Under the pieces are notes generated by a model. That model was not told the origin of the DNA. It saw only the letters and a list, made by a program, of their open reading frames with translations, and ran no database searches. Shown here one piece after another: positions 10,301 through 17,989 of a DNA stretch of 57,664 nt; positions within the stretch are counted from its first letter, which is position 1; every line of letters begins with the position of its first letter. The stretch comes from an uncultured Eubacteriales bacterium (lineage in GTDB: Bacteria; Bacillota; Clostridia; Peptostreptococcales; Anaerovoracaceae): assembly GCA_900551415.1 (NCBI GenBank), contig URWB01000001.1, forward strand, positions 1 to 57,664. Direction: 5' to 3'. The position numbers and the translations under genes were made by a program.

Positions 10301-11126
10301 AACCTATATCATTCCTTACGGTGCGAGAATCAATGTCAAAGAGGGCGATCAGGTATTCGCGGGCGGACAGATCACGCGCGGACCTTTGAACCCGCATGAT
10401 ATTTTGCGACTGAATGGTGTTGAGGGCGTATACCAGTACCTGCTCAAGGAAGTACAGCGTGTATACAAGCAGCAGGGTGTAGATATCAACGATAAGCACG
10501 TAGAGGTCATCGTCAGCCAGATGCTTTCCAAATATAAGATTGAAGACGCAGGCGATACAGATCTGCTTCCGGGCGGATTGTACGGCAAGTTCGAGATCGA
10601 AGAGGCCAACGCGAAGGCATTGGAGGAAGGCGGAGAGCCATGCGTACCGAAGAGAATTCTCCTTGGTATCACAAAGGCGTCGCTGGCGACCAACTCCTTC
10701 TTGTCCGCGGCATCCTTCCAGGAAACAACCAGAGTTCTGACGGACGCGGCAATCAAGGGCAAGAACGATAAGCTGCTCGGCCTTAAAGAAAACGTGATCA
10801 TCGGTAAGCTGATCCCTGCGGGAACCGGTATGAAGCGTTACAGAAACATCGAGCTTGACTACGGTGTCAACGCGGAAATCATGGAAAACTTCGAGAGACA
10901 GCAGGCCGAAGAAGCCGCGCGCGCGGCGGAGGAGGAAAGAGCTTTCCTTGAGATGCAGGAGCAGGCTGAAAGCGAAGCGCAGGAGGCGGAAGCTGCGGAC
11001 ATCACTCTGTATAATGAGGATGACGAGGAAGCTTCAGAAGCGGCAGAGACTGCAGAGGCGAATACTTTGGAAGCGGACGCCGCGGAAGGAAACGACGCAG
11101 AAGAAGCGACGCGGGAGGAAGAGTAA
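7347..11126 (+). CDS. rpoC: RNA polymerase beta' subunit
   Basis: A 1259-residue subunit that carries the polymerase active site. It starts with TTG at 7347, supported by GGGGAGG just upstream and by alignment from MNNNVNQDYE. The zinc-binding region has CHCGKYKRIRYKG and then CDRCGVEV near residue 70. The catalytic Mg-binding motif NADFDGDQMAVH lies near residue 455. AHHLA-type trigger-loop surroundings appear as GEAVGITAAQSIGEPGTQLT near residue 910. The last ~80 residues are strongly acidic (Glu/Ala-rich), matching the acidic tail of rpoB. A strong terminator 36 bases after the stop ends the rpoBC unit. Confidence 0.98.
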   Translation: MNNNVNQDYELNNFESMKISLASPEKILEWSHGEVTKPETINYRTLKPEKDGLFCERIFGPMKDWECHCGKYKRIRYKGIVCDRCGVEVTKAKVRRERMGHIKLAAPVSHIWYFKGIPSRMGLCLDVTPRNLEKVLYFASYIVIEPGDTGLGYKEILSEQQYREAKEQYGDRFEAGMGAESIKKLLAAIDLDELSADLRKKLKDASGQKKIRIVRRLEVIEALRLSGNRPEWMIMDVIPVIPPDIRPMVQLDGGRFATSDLNDLYRRVINRNNRLNRLLELGAPDIIVRNEKRMLQEAVDSLIDNGRRGRAVTGPGARPLKSLSDMLKGKQGRFRQNLLGKRVDYSGRSVIVVGPELKFYQCGLPKKMALELFKPFIMKELVEQGYAHNIKSAKRMVEKVRPEVWDVLEGVIKEHPVMLNRAPTLHRLGIQAFEPVLVEGKAIKLHPLACTAFNADFDGDQMAVHVPLSVEAQAEARFLMLSVNNILAPKDGSPITTPTQDMILGSYYLTHPGVEERNTYAEKGDGKVFTDLDEMLMAYQNGTVGIHAKVKVRMFLDGDERGRLVESTVGRFIFNQGIPQDLGFVDRAADPYSLEVDFLCDKKKLGLIIDKCYRVHGNTGTVIMLDYIKSMGYKYSTKAAVTISVSDMEIPAEKEAIISAAEAEVDKYEKAFRMGLMSAQERYEAIIKIWSKATDDVADALMASLGTLNNLFIMANSGARGSKNQIKQVGGMRGLMANATGKTVEIPIKSNFREGLSILEYFISSNGARKGLADTALRTADSGYLTRRLVDVSHNVIVREFDCGTDEGVEVRAFTDGKEVIEPLKQRIVGRVALNDIVDPISGEVIVEQNEEILEPAAERIEACGIESVAIRSVMTCHSRTGICAKCYGRNLATGEEVNIGEAVGITAAQSIGEPGTQLTMRTFHTGGVAGGDITQGLPRVEELFEARKPKGLAEICEADGTVISIEARKDNKTEVRVRGEEEDRTYIIPYGARINVKEGDQVFAGGQITRGPLNPHDILRLNGVEGVYQYLLKEVQRVYKQQGVDINDKHVEVIVSQMLSKYKIEDAGDTDLLPGGLYGKFEIEEANAKALEEGGEPCVPKRILLGITKASLATNSFLSAASFQETTRVLTDAAIKGKNDKLLGLKENVIIGKLIPAGTGMKRYRNIELDYGVNAEIMENFERQQAEEAARAAEEERAFLEMQEQAESEAQEAEAADITLYNEDDEEASEAAETAEANTLEADAAEGNDAEEATREEE

Positions 11127-11161
11127 AACCTTCTGACGCGGGCAATGACAGCAAATGTGAG

Positions 11162-11190
11162 TGGGGCGGAGCGATCCGCCCCATTTTGTA
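11162..11190 (+). terminator. rpoBC intrinsic terminator
   Basis: Perfect stem TGGGGCGGA/TCCGCCCCA with a GCGA loop followed by TTTTGT. It separates rpoC from the hydrogenase gene. Confidence 0.9.
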
Positions 11191-11246
11191 ATCATGGTTT
11201 TAAAATATTGCCGCGCGATATTTTGATTTCAAAAAGGAGAAGAAAC

Positions 11247-12665
11247 ATGGCAAAGGAGAAGATTTTTGAGAGCCGCGTGGATATCATCAAATACAAAGTT
11301 CTGCGTGAGCTGGCGAGACAAACCTGGGCAGGCAGAGATGCCTTCATGGCGTTTAATGATATCGCGAACGCGGTCGTCAAAAAGGGCGAGCCGCCGAGCC
11401 GCTGCTGCATCTATAAGGATCGTGCGGTCATCGCGGAGCGGATTCGCATTGGTCTGGGGGAATATCATGGAAGCAAGGACACCGTACAGGTTGTGGACAT
11501 CGCCTGTGATGAATGCCCAAAGTCTGGGCACGTCGTGACGAGCCTCTGCCGAGGCTGTCTGGCACATCATTGCCGTTCGGTATGCCCAAAAGGTGCCATC
11601 GGCATCGATACGAAGGGATATGCGCATATCGACAAGGAACGCTGCATCGAGTGCGGCCGCTGTGCCTCCGCCTGCAAATATCACGCGATTACGAATATGA
11701 TTCGTCCTTGCGAACGTTCCTGTCCGGTGAACGCCATCAGCATGTCAGAGGACGGCAGCGCGTGTATCGACCAGGATAAGTGTATCGTTTGCGGTACCTG
11801 TATCTACGAGTGTCCGTTCGGCGCGCTCAATGATATTTCGGCAGTCGTTCGCGTCATTCACGCGATTCAGGCGAAGAAGCAGCAGCAACAGCGCATTTAC
11901 GCGATTGTCGCGCCGGCGGTGGCGTCACAGTATCCGGGTCTGACGACTGCGAAGGTATTCGGCGCGATCAAGGCCATCGGCTTCGACGAGGTCGTGGAGG
12001 TCGCGGCAGGCGCGGACGAAACGGCACTTACGGAAGCAGAGGAACTTTTGGAACGCGGATTTTTGACCAGCTCCTGCTGTCCGGCCTTTGTAGAATATGT
12101 CAGAAACGAATTCCCGATGCTTTTGGACAAGGTTTCGGACACCCTGTCTCCGATGGTGATGACGGGGCGCGCGATCAAGGCGAAGGACCCGCGGGCAGTC
12201 GTGGTGTTCATCGGCCCTTGCATCGCCAAAAAATACGAACGTAAGACAGAAAAAGCAGAACCGTATATCGATCATGTGCTGACCTTCATGGAGCTGCAGG
12301 CGTTGTTTGACAGTACCGGCATCGACATCGCGGATGTGGAGGAACTGGAGCTGCAGGACGCGTCCTGCTATGGCAGAGGTTTCGCGCAGAGCGGCGGGGT
12401 GACCGCGGCGATCGCGGAAGCGCTCAAGGAGCTCGGGCATGAAGATTTCGAGTTCAAGCCAGTGATCGCCAACGGCGTCGAGGAATGCCGCGCGGCGCTG
12501 CTCAAGGCGAAGGCCGGCAAGCTGGACGGCAATTTTATCGAGGGCATGATCTGCGAGGGCGGCTGCGTGCGCGGCAACGGTACGATGGTCAACAAAAAGA
12601 ATACTCCGCTGCATCTGAAGCAATACTGTGAGGCGAGCGCGCGCAAAACGCTGAAAAGCTTATAA
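11247..12665 (+). CDS. [FeFe] hydrogenase, monomeric group B type
   Basis: A 472-residue iron-sulfur hydrogenase that reduces protons with ferredoxin electrons, or the reverse. Cysteine motifs for ferredoxin clusters occupy about residues 100-195, including CIECGRCASACK and CIVCGTCIYECP. The H-cluster motifs are TSSCCPAFV (L1), GPCIAKKYE (L2) and EGMICEGGCVRG (L3). The wording of L1 and L2 fits the group B (TIGR04105-like) branch rather than the bifurcating group A. No HydB/HydC partner is adjacent. The ATG at 11247 follows AAAAAGGAG at 8 bases; the upstream in-frame extension overlaps the rpoC terminator. Its position between rpoC and rpsL is unusual. The ferredoxin link to the Rnf complex at 26211 is an inference. 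Confidence 0.92.
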   Translation: MAKEKIFESRVDIIKYKVLRELARQTWAGRDAFMAFNDIANAVVKKGEPPSRCCIYKDRAVIAERIRIGLGEYHGSKDTVQVVDIACDECPKSGHVVTSLCRGCLAHHCRSVCPKGAIGIDTKGYAHIDKERCIECGRCASACKYHAITNMIRPCERSCPVNAISMSEDGSACIDQDKCIVCGTCIYECPFGALNDISAVVRVIHAIQAKKQQQQRIYAIVAPAVASQYPGLTTAKVFGAIKAIGFDEVVEVAAGADETALTEAEELLERGFLTSSCCPAFVEYVRNEFPMLLDKVSDTLSPMVMTGRAIKAKDPRAVVVFIGPCIAKKYERKTEKAEPYIDHVLTFMELQALFDSTGIDIADVEELELQDASCYGRGFAQSGGVTAAIAEALKELGHEDFEFKPVIANGVEECRAALLKAKAGKLDGNFIEGMICEGGCVRGNGTMVNKKNTPLHLKQYCEASARKTLKSL

Positions 12666-12723
12666 AACATACGCGGCGCGTGTAAAACCTTTGTAAAAGC
12701 GCGTGCGAAACGCAAAATAGCGG

Positions 12724-12753
12724 TTGACACGAGACCGGATTTTCTGTTATAAT
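12724..12753 (+). promoter_or_regulatory. Promoter of the rpsL-rpsG-fusA-tuf operon
   Basis: Consensus TTGACA at 12724-12729 and consensus TATAAT at 12748-12753 with an 18-bp spacer, 96 bases before rpsL. Confidence 0.8.
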
Positions 12754-12849
12754 TATAAGCGCTTTCGAGCAAATCCGGCCTGAAGAATCTACAACAGGTC
12801 GTTTTGGCTTGAAAAAACAAAATACATTCCAGAAGAAAGGAGAAAAAGG

Positions 12850-13269
12850 ATGCCTACTATAAACCAATTAGTACGCGAAGGTAGAACCAGTGCAGGAAAG
12901 AAGTCCAATGCCCCTGCCTTAAACAAGGGTATGAACTCTCTGAAGAGAGTCGCGACTGACACGCATTCCCCACAGAAAAGAGGCGTTTGCACTTCTGTTA
13001 AGACTGTAACGCCGAAGAAGCCTAACTCAGCTTTGAGAAAGGTTGCCAGAGTTCGTCTGACCAACGGAATCGAAGTCACTGCATATATTCCAGGTATCGG
13101 CCATAACCTGCAGGAGCACAGTGTGGTTCTGATCAGAGGCGGCAGAGTCAAAGACCTTCCCGGCGTAAGATACCACATCGTAAGAGGAACCCTTGATACC
13201 GCAGGCGTAAACAACAGACTGCAGGCTCGTTCCAAATACGGCGCAAAGAGACCGAAAGCCAAAAAGTAA
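12850..13269 (+). CDS. rpsL: Ribosomal protein S12
   Basis: A 139-residue small-subunit protein of the decoding centre. It starts MPTINQLVREGR and contains the universal KKPNSALRKVARVRL and ITAYIPGIGHNLQEHS-type blocks. The streptomycin-relevant lysines are in place (TPKKPNSA and GGRVKDLPGVRY), so no classical resistance change is seen. It begins the str operon behind a consensus promoter. AAAGGAGAAAAAGG precedes the ATG. The spacer to rpsG is 298 bp, much longer than usual. Confidence 0.97.
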   Translation: MPTINQLVREGRTSAGKKSNAPALNKGMNSLKRVATDTHSPQKRGVCTSVKTVTPKKPNSALRKVARVRLTNGIEVTAYIPGIGHNLQEHSVVLIRGGRVKDLPGVRYHIVRGTLDTAGVNNRLQARSKYGAKRPKAKK

Positions 13270-13567
13270 GATTTCGGTGTAACCAAAATACGCGGTAGAG
13301 CATTCTTTTTTCAGCATAAAAGAAGCGCTCACGGTCATCCTAGTATAGGACAGATCGAGTACCCCGTTAGCTGAGACTGGTCAGAGACTCGATTGCAGCT
13401 CGGCCAGAGTAATCCGTATGCCGCAGGAAACAGATCCGGACGGGAAGATTTTCCTGGGTGGGCAGACGGGTGAAGCAAAGTGCAATGAAAACGTTAAATT
13501 ATAGTTTGCAGATCGTTCCGTACTAGATAAGATAGAATCGGAAAGATCCGGCGAGGAGGGAAGAGAA
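13270..13567 (+). promoter_or_regulatory. Long rpsL-rpsG spacer, probable structured RNA leader
   Basis: 298 bases without a gene. Several helices can be drawn: TCCT/AGGA around 13336-13351, and GAGT with ACTC (about 13359-13391) enclosing CTGA/TCAG. There is no T-run terminator and no plausible reading frame. In E. coli the S7 protein represses its operon by binding the rpsL-rpsG spacer, so an S7-binding leader is one explanation. A TACTAGATAAGAT stretch at about 13520-13532 could be an internal -10. The function is inferred only. Confidence 0.4.
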
Positions 13568-14038
13568 GTGCCAAGAAAAGGTAATATACCAAAGAGAGAC
13601 GTACTTCCGGATCCGGTTTACGGAAGCGTGACTGTTGCGAAGCTGATCAACAGTATCATGCTCGACGGTAAAAAGGGAACCGCGCAGGCCATCGTTTACG
13701 GTGCCTTTGATATGATCAAGGAACAGACTGGCGAGGAACCTTTGGAAGTATTCGAAAAGGCTATGAGCAATATCATGCCTGTATTAGAAGTAAAAGCCAA
13801 GAGAATCGGTGGTGCGAACTACCAGGTTCCGGTGGAAGTCAGACCGGAAAGAAGACAGACCTTAGGTCTGAGATGGCTGACGAAGTATACAAGAGCCAGA
13901 GGCGAAAGAACCATGGCTGAAAGACTTGCAAAAGAGCTTATGGATGCGGCGAACAACACAGGCGCGTCTGTAAAGAAGAAGGAAGATACGCATAAGATGG
14001 CTGACGCGAACAGAGCGTTCGCGCACTTCAGATGGTAA
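13568..14038 (+). CDS. rpsG: Ribosomal protein S7
   Basis: A 156-residue primary binder of the 16S rRNA 3' domain. It begins PRKGN after a GTG start at 13568, supported by GAGGAGGGAAG upstream. The blocks KLINSIMLDGKK, VEVRPERRQTLGLRWL and the terminal MADANRAFAHFRW are the standard S7 signature. The length is normal. fusA follows 59 bases downstream with its own ribosome binding site, preserving the classical str order. Confidence 0.97.
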   Translation: MPRKGNIPKRDVLPDPVYGSVTVAKLINSIMLDGKKGTAQAIVYGAFDMIKEQTGEEPLEVFEKAMSNIMPVLEVKAKRIGGANYQVPVEVRPERRQTLGLRWLTKYTRARGERTMAERLAKELMDAANNTGASVKKKEDTHKMADANRAFAHFRW

Positions 14039-14097
14039 TCCCGGGTGCAGGTTTTGAAAAGAAGAATTAAGAGAAAAGTAGAAGGGAGGATATACGT

Positions 14098-16161
14098 ATG
14101 CCAAGAAGTTTTCCGTTAGAAAAGACAAGAAACATTGGTATTATGGCTCACATCGATGCGGGCAAGACTACCACGACCGAGAGAATTTTGTTCTATACAG
14201 GTAAAACGCATAAATTGGGTGAAACGCACGAAGGCGCCGCGACCATGGACTGGATGGAGCAGGAGCAGGAACGTGGTATCACGATAACCTCTGCAGCTAC
14301 TACAGCACAATGGAAAAACCACAGAATTAACATAATCGATACTCCGGGTCACGTAGACTTTACTGTAGAAGTTGAAAGATCTCTCAGAGTTCTGGACGGT
14401 GCAGTAACAGTACTTTGCGCAAAGGGTGGTGTTGAACCTCAGTCTGAAACAGTTTGGAGACAAGCTGAGAAGTACGGCGTACCAAGAATGATCTTTGTTA
14501 ATAAAATGGACATTATGGGGGCGGATTTCTTTAGAGTTGTCCAAATGGTAAAAGACAGACTCAAGGCAAATGCCGTTCCGGTCCAATTACCAATCGGTGC
14601 TGAAGATAGTTTCATTGGAATTATCGATTTAGTAGAGATGAACGCAGAGATTTATAAGGACCAGTTGGGTAAGGAATTCGAAGTTACCGAAATTCCGGCT
14701 GACATGGCCGACCTCGCGCAGGAATGGAGAGAAAAGCTCATCGAATCCGTCGCGGAGACAGACGAAGAGCTGATGATGAAGTTCCTCGAGGGAGAAGAAT
14801 TTACTGTAAAAGAAATCAAAGACGTAATCAGAAAGGAGACCATCGCGGGCCGTATGGTGCCGATGTTCTGCGGATCTGCTTACAGAAACAAGGGCGTCCA
14901 GATGATGCTTGACGGCGTGGTTGACTATATGCCGTCTCCGCTGGATATCCCGCCGATCAAGGGTATCGATCCGGTAACCGAGGAGGAAGTAGAGAGAGTC
15001 GCTGACGATAAGGGACCGTTCTCCGCGCTCGCGTTCAAGATCATGGCTGACCCGTTTGTCGGCAAACTCGCTTTCTTCAGAGTTTACTCCGGAACCCTGA
15101 CAACAGGTTCCTACGTATACAACTCCACGAAGGGCAAGAAGGAAAGAATCGGCCGTATCCTGCAGATGCACGCGAACCACCGTCAGGAGATCGAAGAGGT
15201 TTACTCCGGTGACATCGCGGCAGCGGTAGGTCTGAAGTTCACAACGACAGGCGACACGCTTTGCGACGAAAAGTCGGAAGTTATCCTGGAGTCTATGAAC
15301 TTCCCTGACCCTGTTATCGAAATCGCGATTGAGCCGAAGACGAAGGCAGGCCAGGAGAAGATGGGTATCGCGCTCGCGAAGCTGGCGGAAGAAGACCCGA
15401 CCTTCAAGACATACACCAACGCAGATACAGGTCAGACGATCATCGCCGGTATGGGTGAGCTGCATCTGGAAATCATCGTAGACAGACTTCTGAGAGAATT
15501 CAAGGTCGAAGCGAACGTCGGCAAGCCGCAGGTTTCCTACAAAGAAACGCTCACAGGTACTGCTGATATCGACAACAAGTACGCGAAGCAGTCCGGCGGA
15601 CGTGGTCAGTACGGTCACGTTAAGATCAGAGTTTATCCGAGAGAAGCCGGTTCCGGCTTCGAATTCAAGAATTCCATCGTCGGCGGCGCGATTCCGAAGG
15701 AATACATTCCGAAGATCGAAGAAGGTATCGTCGAGGCAATGGAAAACGGCCCGATCGCGGGCTATCAGGTTGTCGATGTCGGCGTAGAACTGTACGACGG
15801 TTCCTACCACGAAGTCGACTCCTCCGAAATGGCCTTCAAGATTGCGGCTTCCATGGCATTCAGAGAAGCGGCGAAAAAGGCGAAACCGGTTCTGCTCGAA
15901 CCGATCATGAAGGTGGAAGTCACCGTTCCGGAAGATTATATGGGCGATGTCATCGGCGATATTTCTTCCAGAAGAGGCAGAATCGAAGGTTCCGACATGA
16001 ACATGGGCGCGGTCGCGATCAGAGCGTTCGTTCCGCTGTCCGAAATGTTCGGCTACGCGACCGACCTGCGTTCCAAGACGCAAGGCCGCGGCGTGTATGT
16101 GATGCAGATGGACCACTTCGAAAAGCTGCCGGATAACTTAATCGAAAAAATCAATAAATAA
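14098..16161 (+). CDS. fusA: Elongation factor G
   Basis: A 687-residue translational GTPase that drives ribosomal translocation. The G domain shows AHIDAGKTTTTERILF (P-loop, G1), DTPGHVDF (G3) and NKMD (G4). Domains II-V follow, including the GRGQYGHVKIRVYPRE region of domain IV and GRIEGSDMNMGA in domain V. The ATG at 14098 lies 8 bases after GGGAGGA. The first ~200 codons use a somewhat more AT-rich codon set than the rest. The gene is in the str operon between rpsG and tuf. Confidence 0.97.
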   Translation: MPRSFPLEKTRNIGIMAHIDAGKTTTTERILFYTGKTHKLGETHEGAATMDWMEQEQERGITITSAATTAQWKNHRINIIDTPGHVDFTVEVERSLRVLDGAVTVLCAKGGVEPQSETVWRQAEKYGVPRMIFVNKMDIMGADFFRVVQMVKDRLKANAVPVQLPIGAEDSFIGIIDLVEMNAEIYKDQLGKEFEVTEIPADMADLAQEWREKLIESVAETDEELMMKFLEGEEFTVKEIKDVIRKETIAGRMVPMFCGSAYRNKGVQMMLDGVVDYMPSPLDIPPIKGIDPVTEEEVERVADDKGPFSALAFKIMADPFVGKLAFFRVYSGTLTTGSYVYNSTKGKKERIGRILQMHANHRQEIEEVYSGDIAAAVGLKFTTTGDTLCDEKSEVILESMNFPDPVIEIAIEPKTKAGQEKMGIALAKLAEEDPTFKTYTNADTGQTIIAGMGELHLEIIVDRLLREFKVEANVGKPQVSYKETLTGTADIDNKYAKQSGGRGQYGHVKIRVYPREAGSGFEFKNSIVGGAIPKEYIPKIEEGIVEAMENGPIAGYQVVDVGVELYDGSYHEVDSSEMAFKIAASMAFREAAKKAKPVLLEPIMKVEVTVPEDYMGDVIGDISSRRGRIEGSDMNMGAVAIRAFVPLSEMFGYATDLRSKTQGRGVYVMQMDHFEKLPDNLIEKINK

Positions 16162-16203
16162 CCCATTATGATATGAGAAACCTTTTATAGGAGGAAATGA
16201 AAA

Positions 16204-17397
16204 ATGGCAAAACAGAAATTTGAAAGAACCAAACCGCATATTAACATCGGTACCATCGGCCACGTTGACCATGGTAAGACTACGCTGACCGCGGCGATCA
16301 CCAAAGTACTGCACCAGAGATACGGCCTGGGCGAAAACGTAGAATTCGACCAGATCGACAAGGCTCCGGAAGAAAGAGAAAGAGGTATCACCATCTCCAC
16401 CGCGCACGTAGAATACGAAACACCGAACAGACACTACGCACACGTAGACTGCCCGGGCCACGCTGACTACGTTAAGAACATGATCACCGGTGCTGCGCAG
16501 ATGGACGGCGCGATCCTGGTAGTAGCTGCAACAGATGGTCCGATGCCGCAGACCAGAGAGCACATCCTGCTTTCCAGACAGGTAGGCGTACCGTATATCA
16601 TCGTATTCCTGAACAAGTGCGACATGGTAGACGACGAAGAGCTGCTTGACCTTGTAGAAATGGAAGTCAGAGAATTACTGGACGACTATGATTTCCCTGG
16701 CGATGACACACCGATCATCAGAGGATCTGCGTTAATGGCATTAGAAGATCCTGCAGGCCCTTGGGGCGACAAGATCGTTGAACTGTTCGAAGCAGTAGAC
16801 AGCTACATTCCGGAACCGGAAAGAGACAATGACAAGCCGTTCCTGATGCCGGTAGAAGACGTATTCTCCATCACCGGACGTGGCACCGTAGCGACCGGCA
16901 GAGTAGAAAGAGGCGTACTCGAAGTAGGTAACGAAGTTGAGATCGTAGGTCTGACGGAAGAGAAGAGAAAAGTCGTTGTAACCGGTGTCGAAATGTTCAG
17001 AAAGCTTCTTGACAGAGCAGAGACAGGCGACAACATCGGCGCACTCTTAAGAGGCGTACAGAGAAACGAAATCGAAAGAGGACAGGTACTGTGCCAGCCG
17101 GGCACCATTCATCCGCATACCAAGTTCAAAGGACAGGTATACGTACTGAAGAAGGAAGAAGGCGGCAGACATACTCCGTTCTTCAATGGATACAGACCGC
17201 AGTTCTATTTCAGAACAACTGACGTAACCGGCGATCTGCAGCTTCCGGAAGGCACAGAGATGTGCATGCCTGGCGACAACATCGTGATGACGATCAACCT
17301 GATCACTCCGATCGCGATCGAAGAGGGACTGAGATTCGCGATTCGTGAAGGCGGCAGAACTGTAGGTTCTGGTGTTGTTACCGAGATCATCGAATAA
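16204..17397 (+). CDS. tuf: Elongation factor Tu
   Basis: A 397-residue GTPase that brings aminoacyl-tRNA to the ribosome. Motifs are GHVDHGKTTLTAAI (G1), DCPGHADYVKNMITGAAQMD (G3 and following helix), NKCDM (G4) and SALMALE (G5). Domains II and III are complete, ending GVVTEIIE. The ATG follows TAGGAGGAAATGAAAA. It closes the str operon; no simple terminator is directly downstream, where a repeat array begins instead. Confidence 0.98.
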   Translation: MAKQKFERTKPHINIGTIGHVDHGKTTLTAAITKVLHQRYGLGENVEFDQIDKAPEERERGITISTAHVEYETPNRHYAHVDCPGHADYVKNMITGAAQMDGAILVVAATDGPMPQTREHILLSRQVGVPYIIVFLNKCDMVDDEELLDLVEMEVRELLDDYDFPGDDTPIIRGSALMALEDPAGPWGDKIVELFEAVDSYIPEPERDNDKPFLMPVEDVFSITGRGTVATGRVERGVLEVGNEVEIVGLTEEKRKVVVTGVEMFRKLLDRAETGDNIGALLRGVQRNEIERGQVLCQPGTIHPHTKFKGQVYVLKKEEGGRHTPFFNGYRPQFYFRTTDVTGDLQLPEGTEMCMPGDNIVMTINLITPIAIEEGLRFAIREGGRTVGSGVVTEIIE

Positions 17398-17800
17398 TGA
17401 CTTGTTAATTTTCCGTTCTGCTGTGTTGCTCGCTGCAAATCCGATGCTCACGTACGCATAGTACGTTCCGCTTCGTTCTGCATCGTGCGCCTTGCATAAC
17501 GAAAAATTTCCTGCGTCATATAAAATGCTTGTCAAAACCGTCTGTGGCGTTATTGACTGCGTCGCGCTTCCCTGCTCATGTACTTCAGTATACTCCGCGG
17601 GTCGCCGACTTGTCGCCTAGCCACAGGCGATTTTTTCTGCGCATTTGACTTGTCTTTTTCGCCCACCGCGGTGTCAACTGCGAATCGCTCAGTGCTCACA
17701 TACTACATGTATGCTCCGCGCTTCGCGTTCAGGTTTCCTAGCGGTGAACGAAAAATCCTGCGTCTATCATAGACGCTTTCCCTGCGCATTTTGCGGGACA
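17398..17800 (+). repeat. Three diverged copies of a structured intergenic repeat
   Basis: Three units of about 115-130 bp follow tuf with no credible gene. Each has a short hairpin followed by TCCGC: TCACGTAC..GTACGT (near 17440), TCATGTAC..GTATAC (near 17577), TCACATAC..GTATGC (near 17696). The stems differ in sequence but still pair. Each unit ends with a G/C-rich word, then a T- or A-run and a CTGCG word. The region could act as the tuf 3' end, but no classical terminator stands out. Confidence 0.55.
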
Positions 17801-17818
17801 GATTGAAAAGATTTGAAT

Positions 17819-17856
17819 ATGCAAAAAGTCTGCATTGCGGTGCAGACTTTTTGCAT
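17819..17856. terminator. Perfect hairpin, probable bidirectional terminator
   Basis: Arms of 16 bases starting ATGCAAAAAGTCTGCA and ending with the exact complement around a TTGCGG loop. An A/T-rich stretch inside the stem leaves it usable on either strand. It separates the repeat array from the promoter region of the ATPase gene. Confidence 0.65.
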
Positions 17857-17879
17857 GTCTCAGGCTAATCAGATATTGA

Positions 17880-17971
17880 ACATTTACGGATTTCGTTAAA
17901 AACGAGCGAAAAACATTTGCAGATTTCGTTAAAAACGAGAGAAAAACATTTGCGGATTTCGTAAATTCGGG
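17880..17971 (+). repeat. 33-bp tandem direct repeats (2.7 copies)
   Basis: Units begin at 17880, 17913 and 17946 with an exact 33-bp period. Each holds GATTTCGT; the first two contain the dyad TCGTTAAAAACGA. The third copy runs into the TATAAT of the ATPase promoter. Contiguous units immediately upstream of a -35/-10 pair look like stacked operator sites. Confidence 0.8.
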
Positions 17972-17977
17972 TATAAT
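17950..17977 (+). promoter_or_regulatory. Promoter of the intron-split ATPase gene
   Basis: TTGCGG at 17950-17955 and TATAAT at 17972-17977, 16-bp spacer. The intron starts only 12 bases after the -10 box, so a transcript from here would have a 5' exon of about 5-8 nucleotides. Confidence 0.6.
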
Positions 17978-17989
17978 ATCTTTTAGGAG

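Noticed and set aside
11145..11246. N-terminal extension of the hydrogenase
   Set aside because: It would be encoded across the rpoBC terminator hairpin and lacks a ribosome binding site; the ATG at 11247 has a good one.
17880..17971. Short CRISPR array
   Set aside because: The 33-bp units are contiguous with no unique spacers between them, and no cas gene is present.
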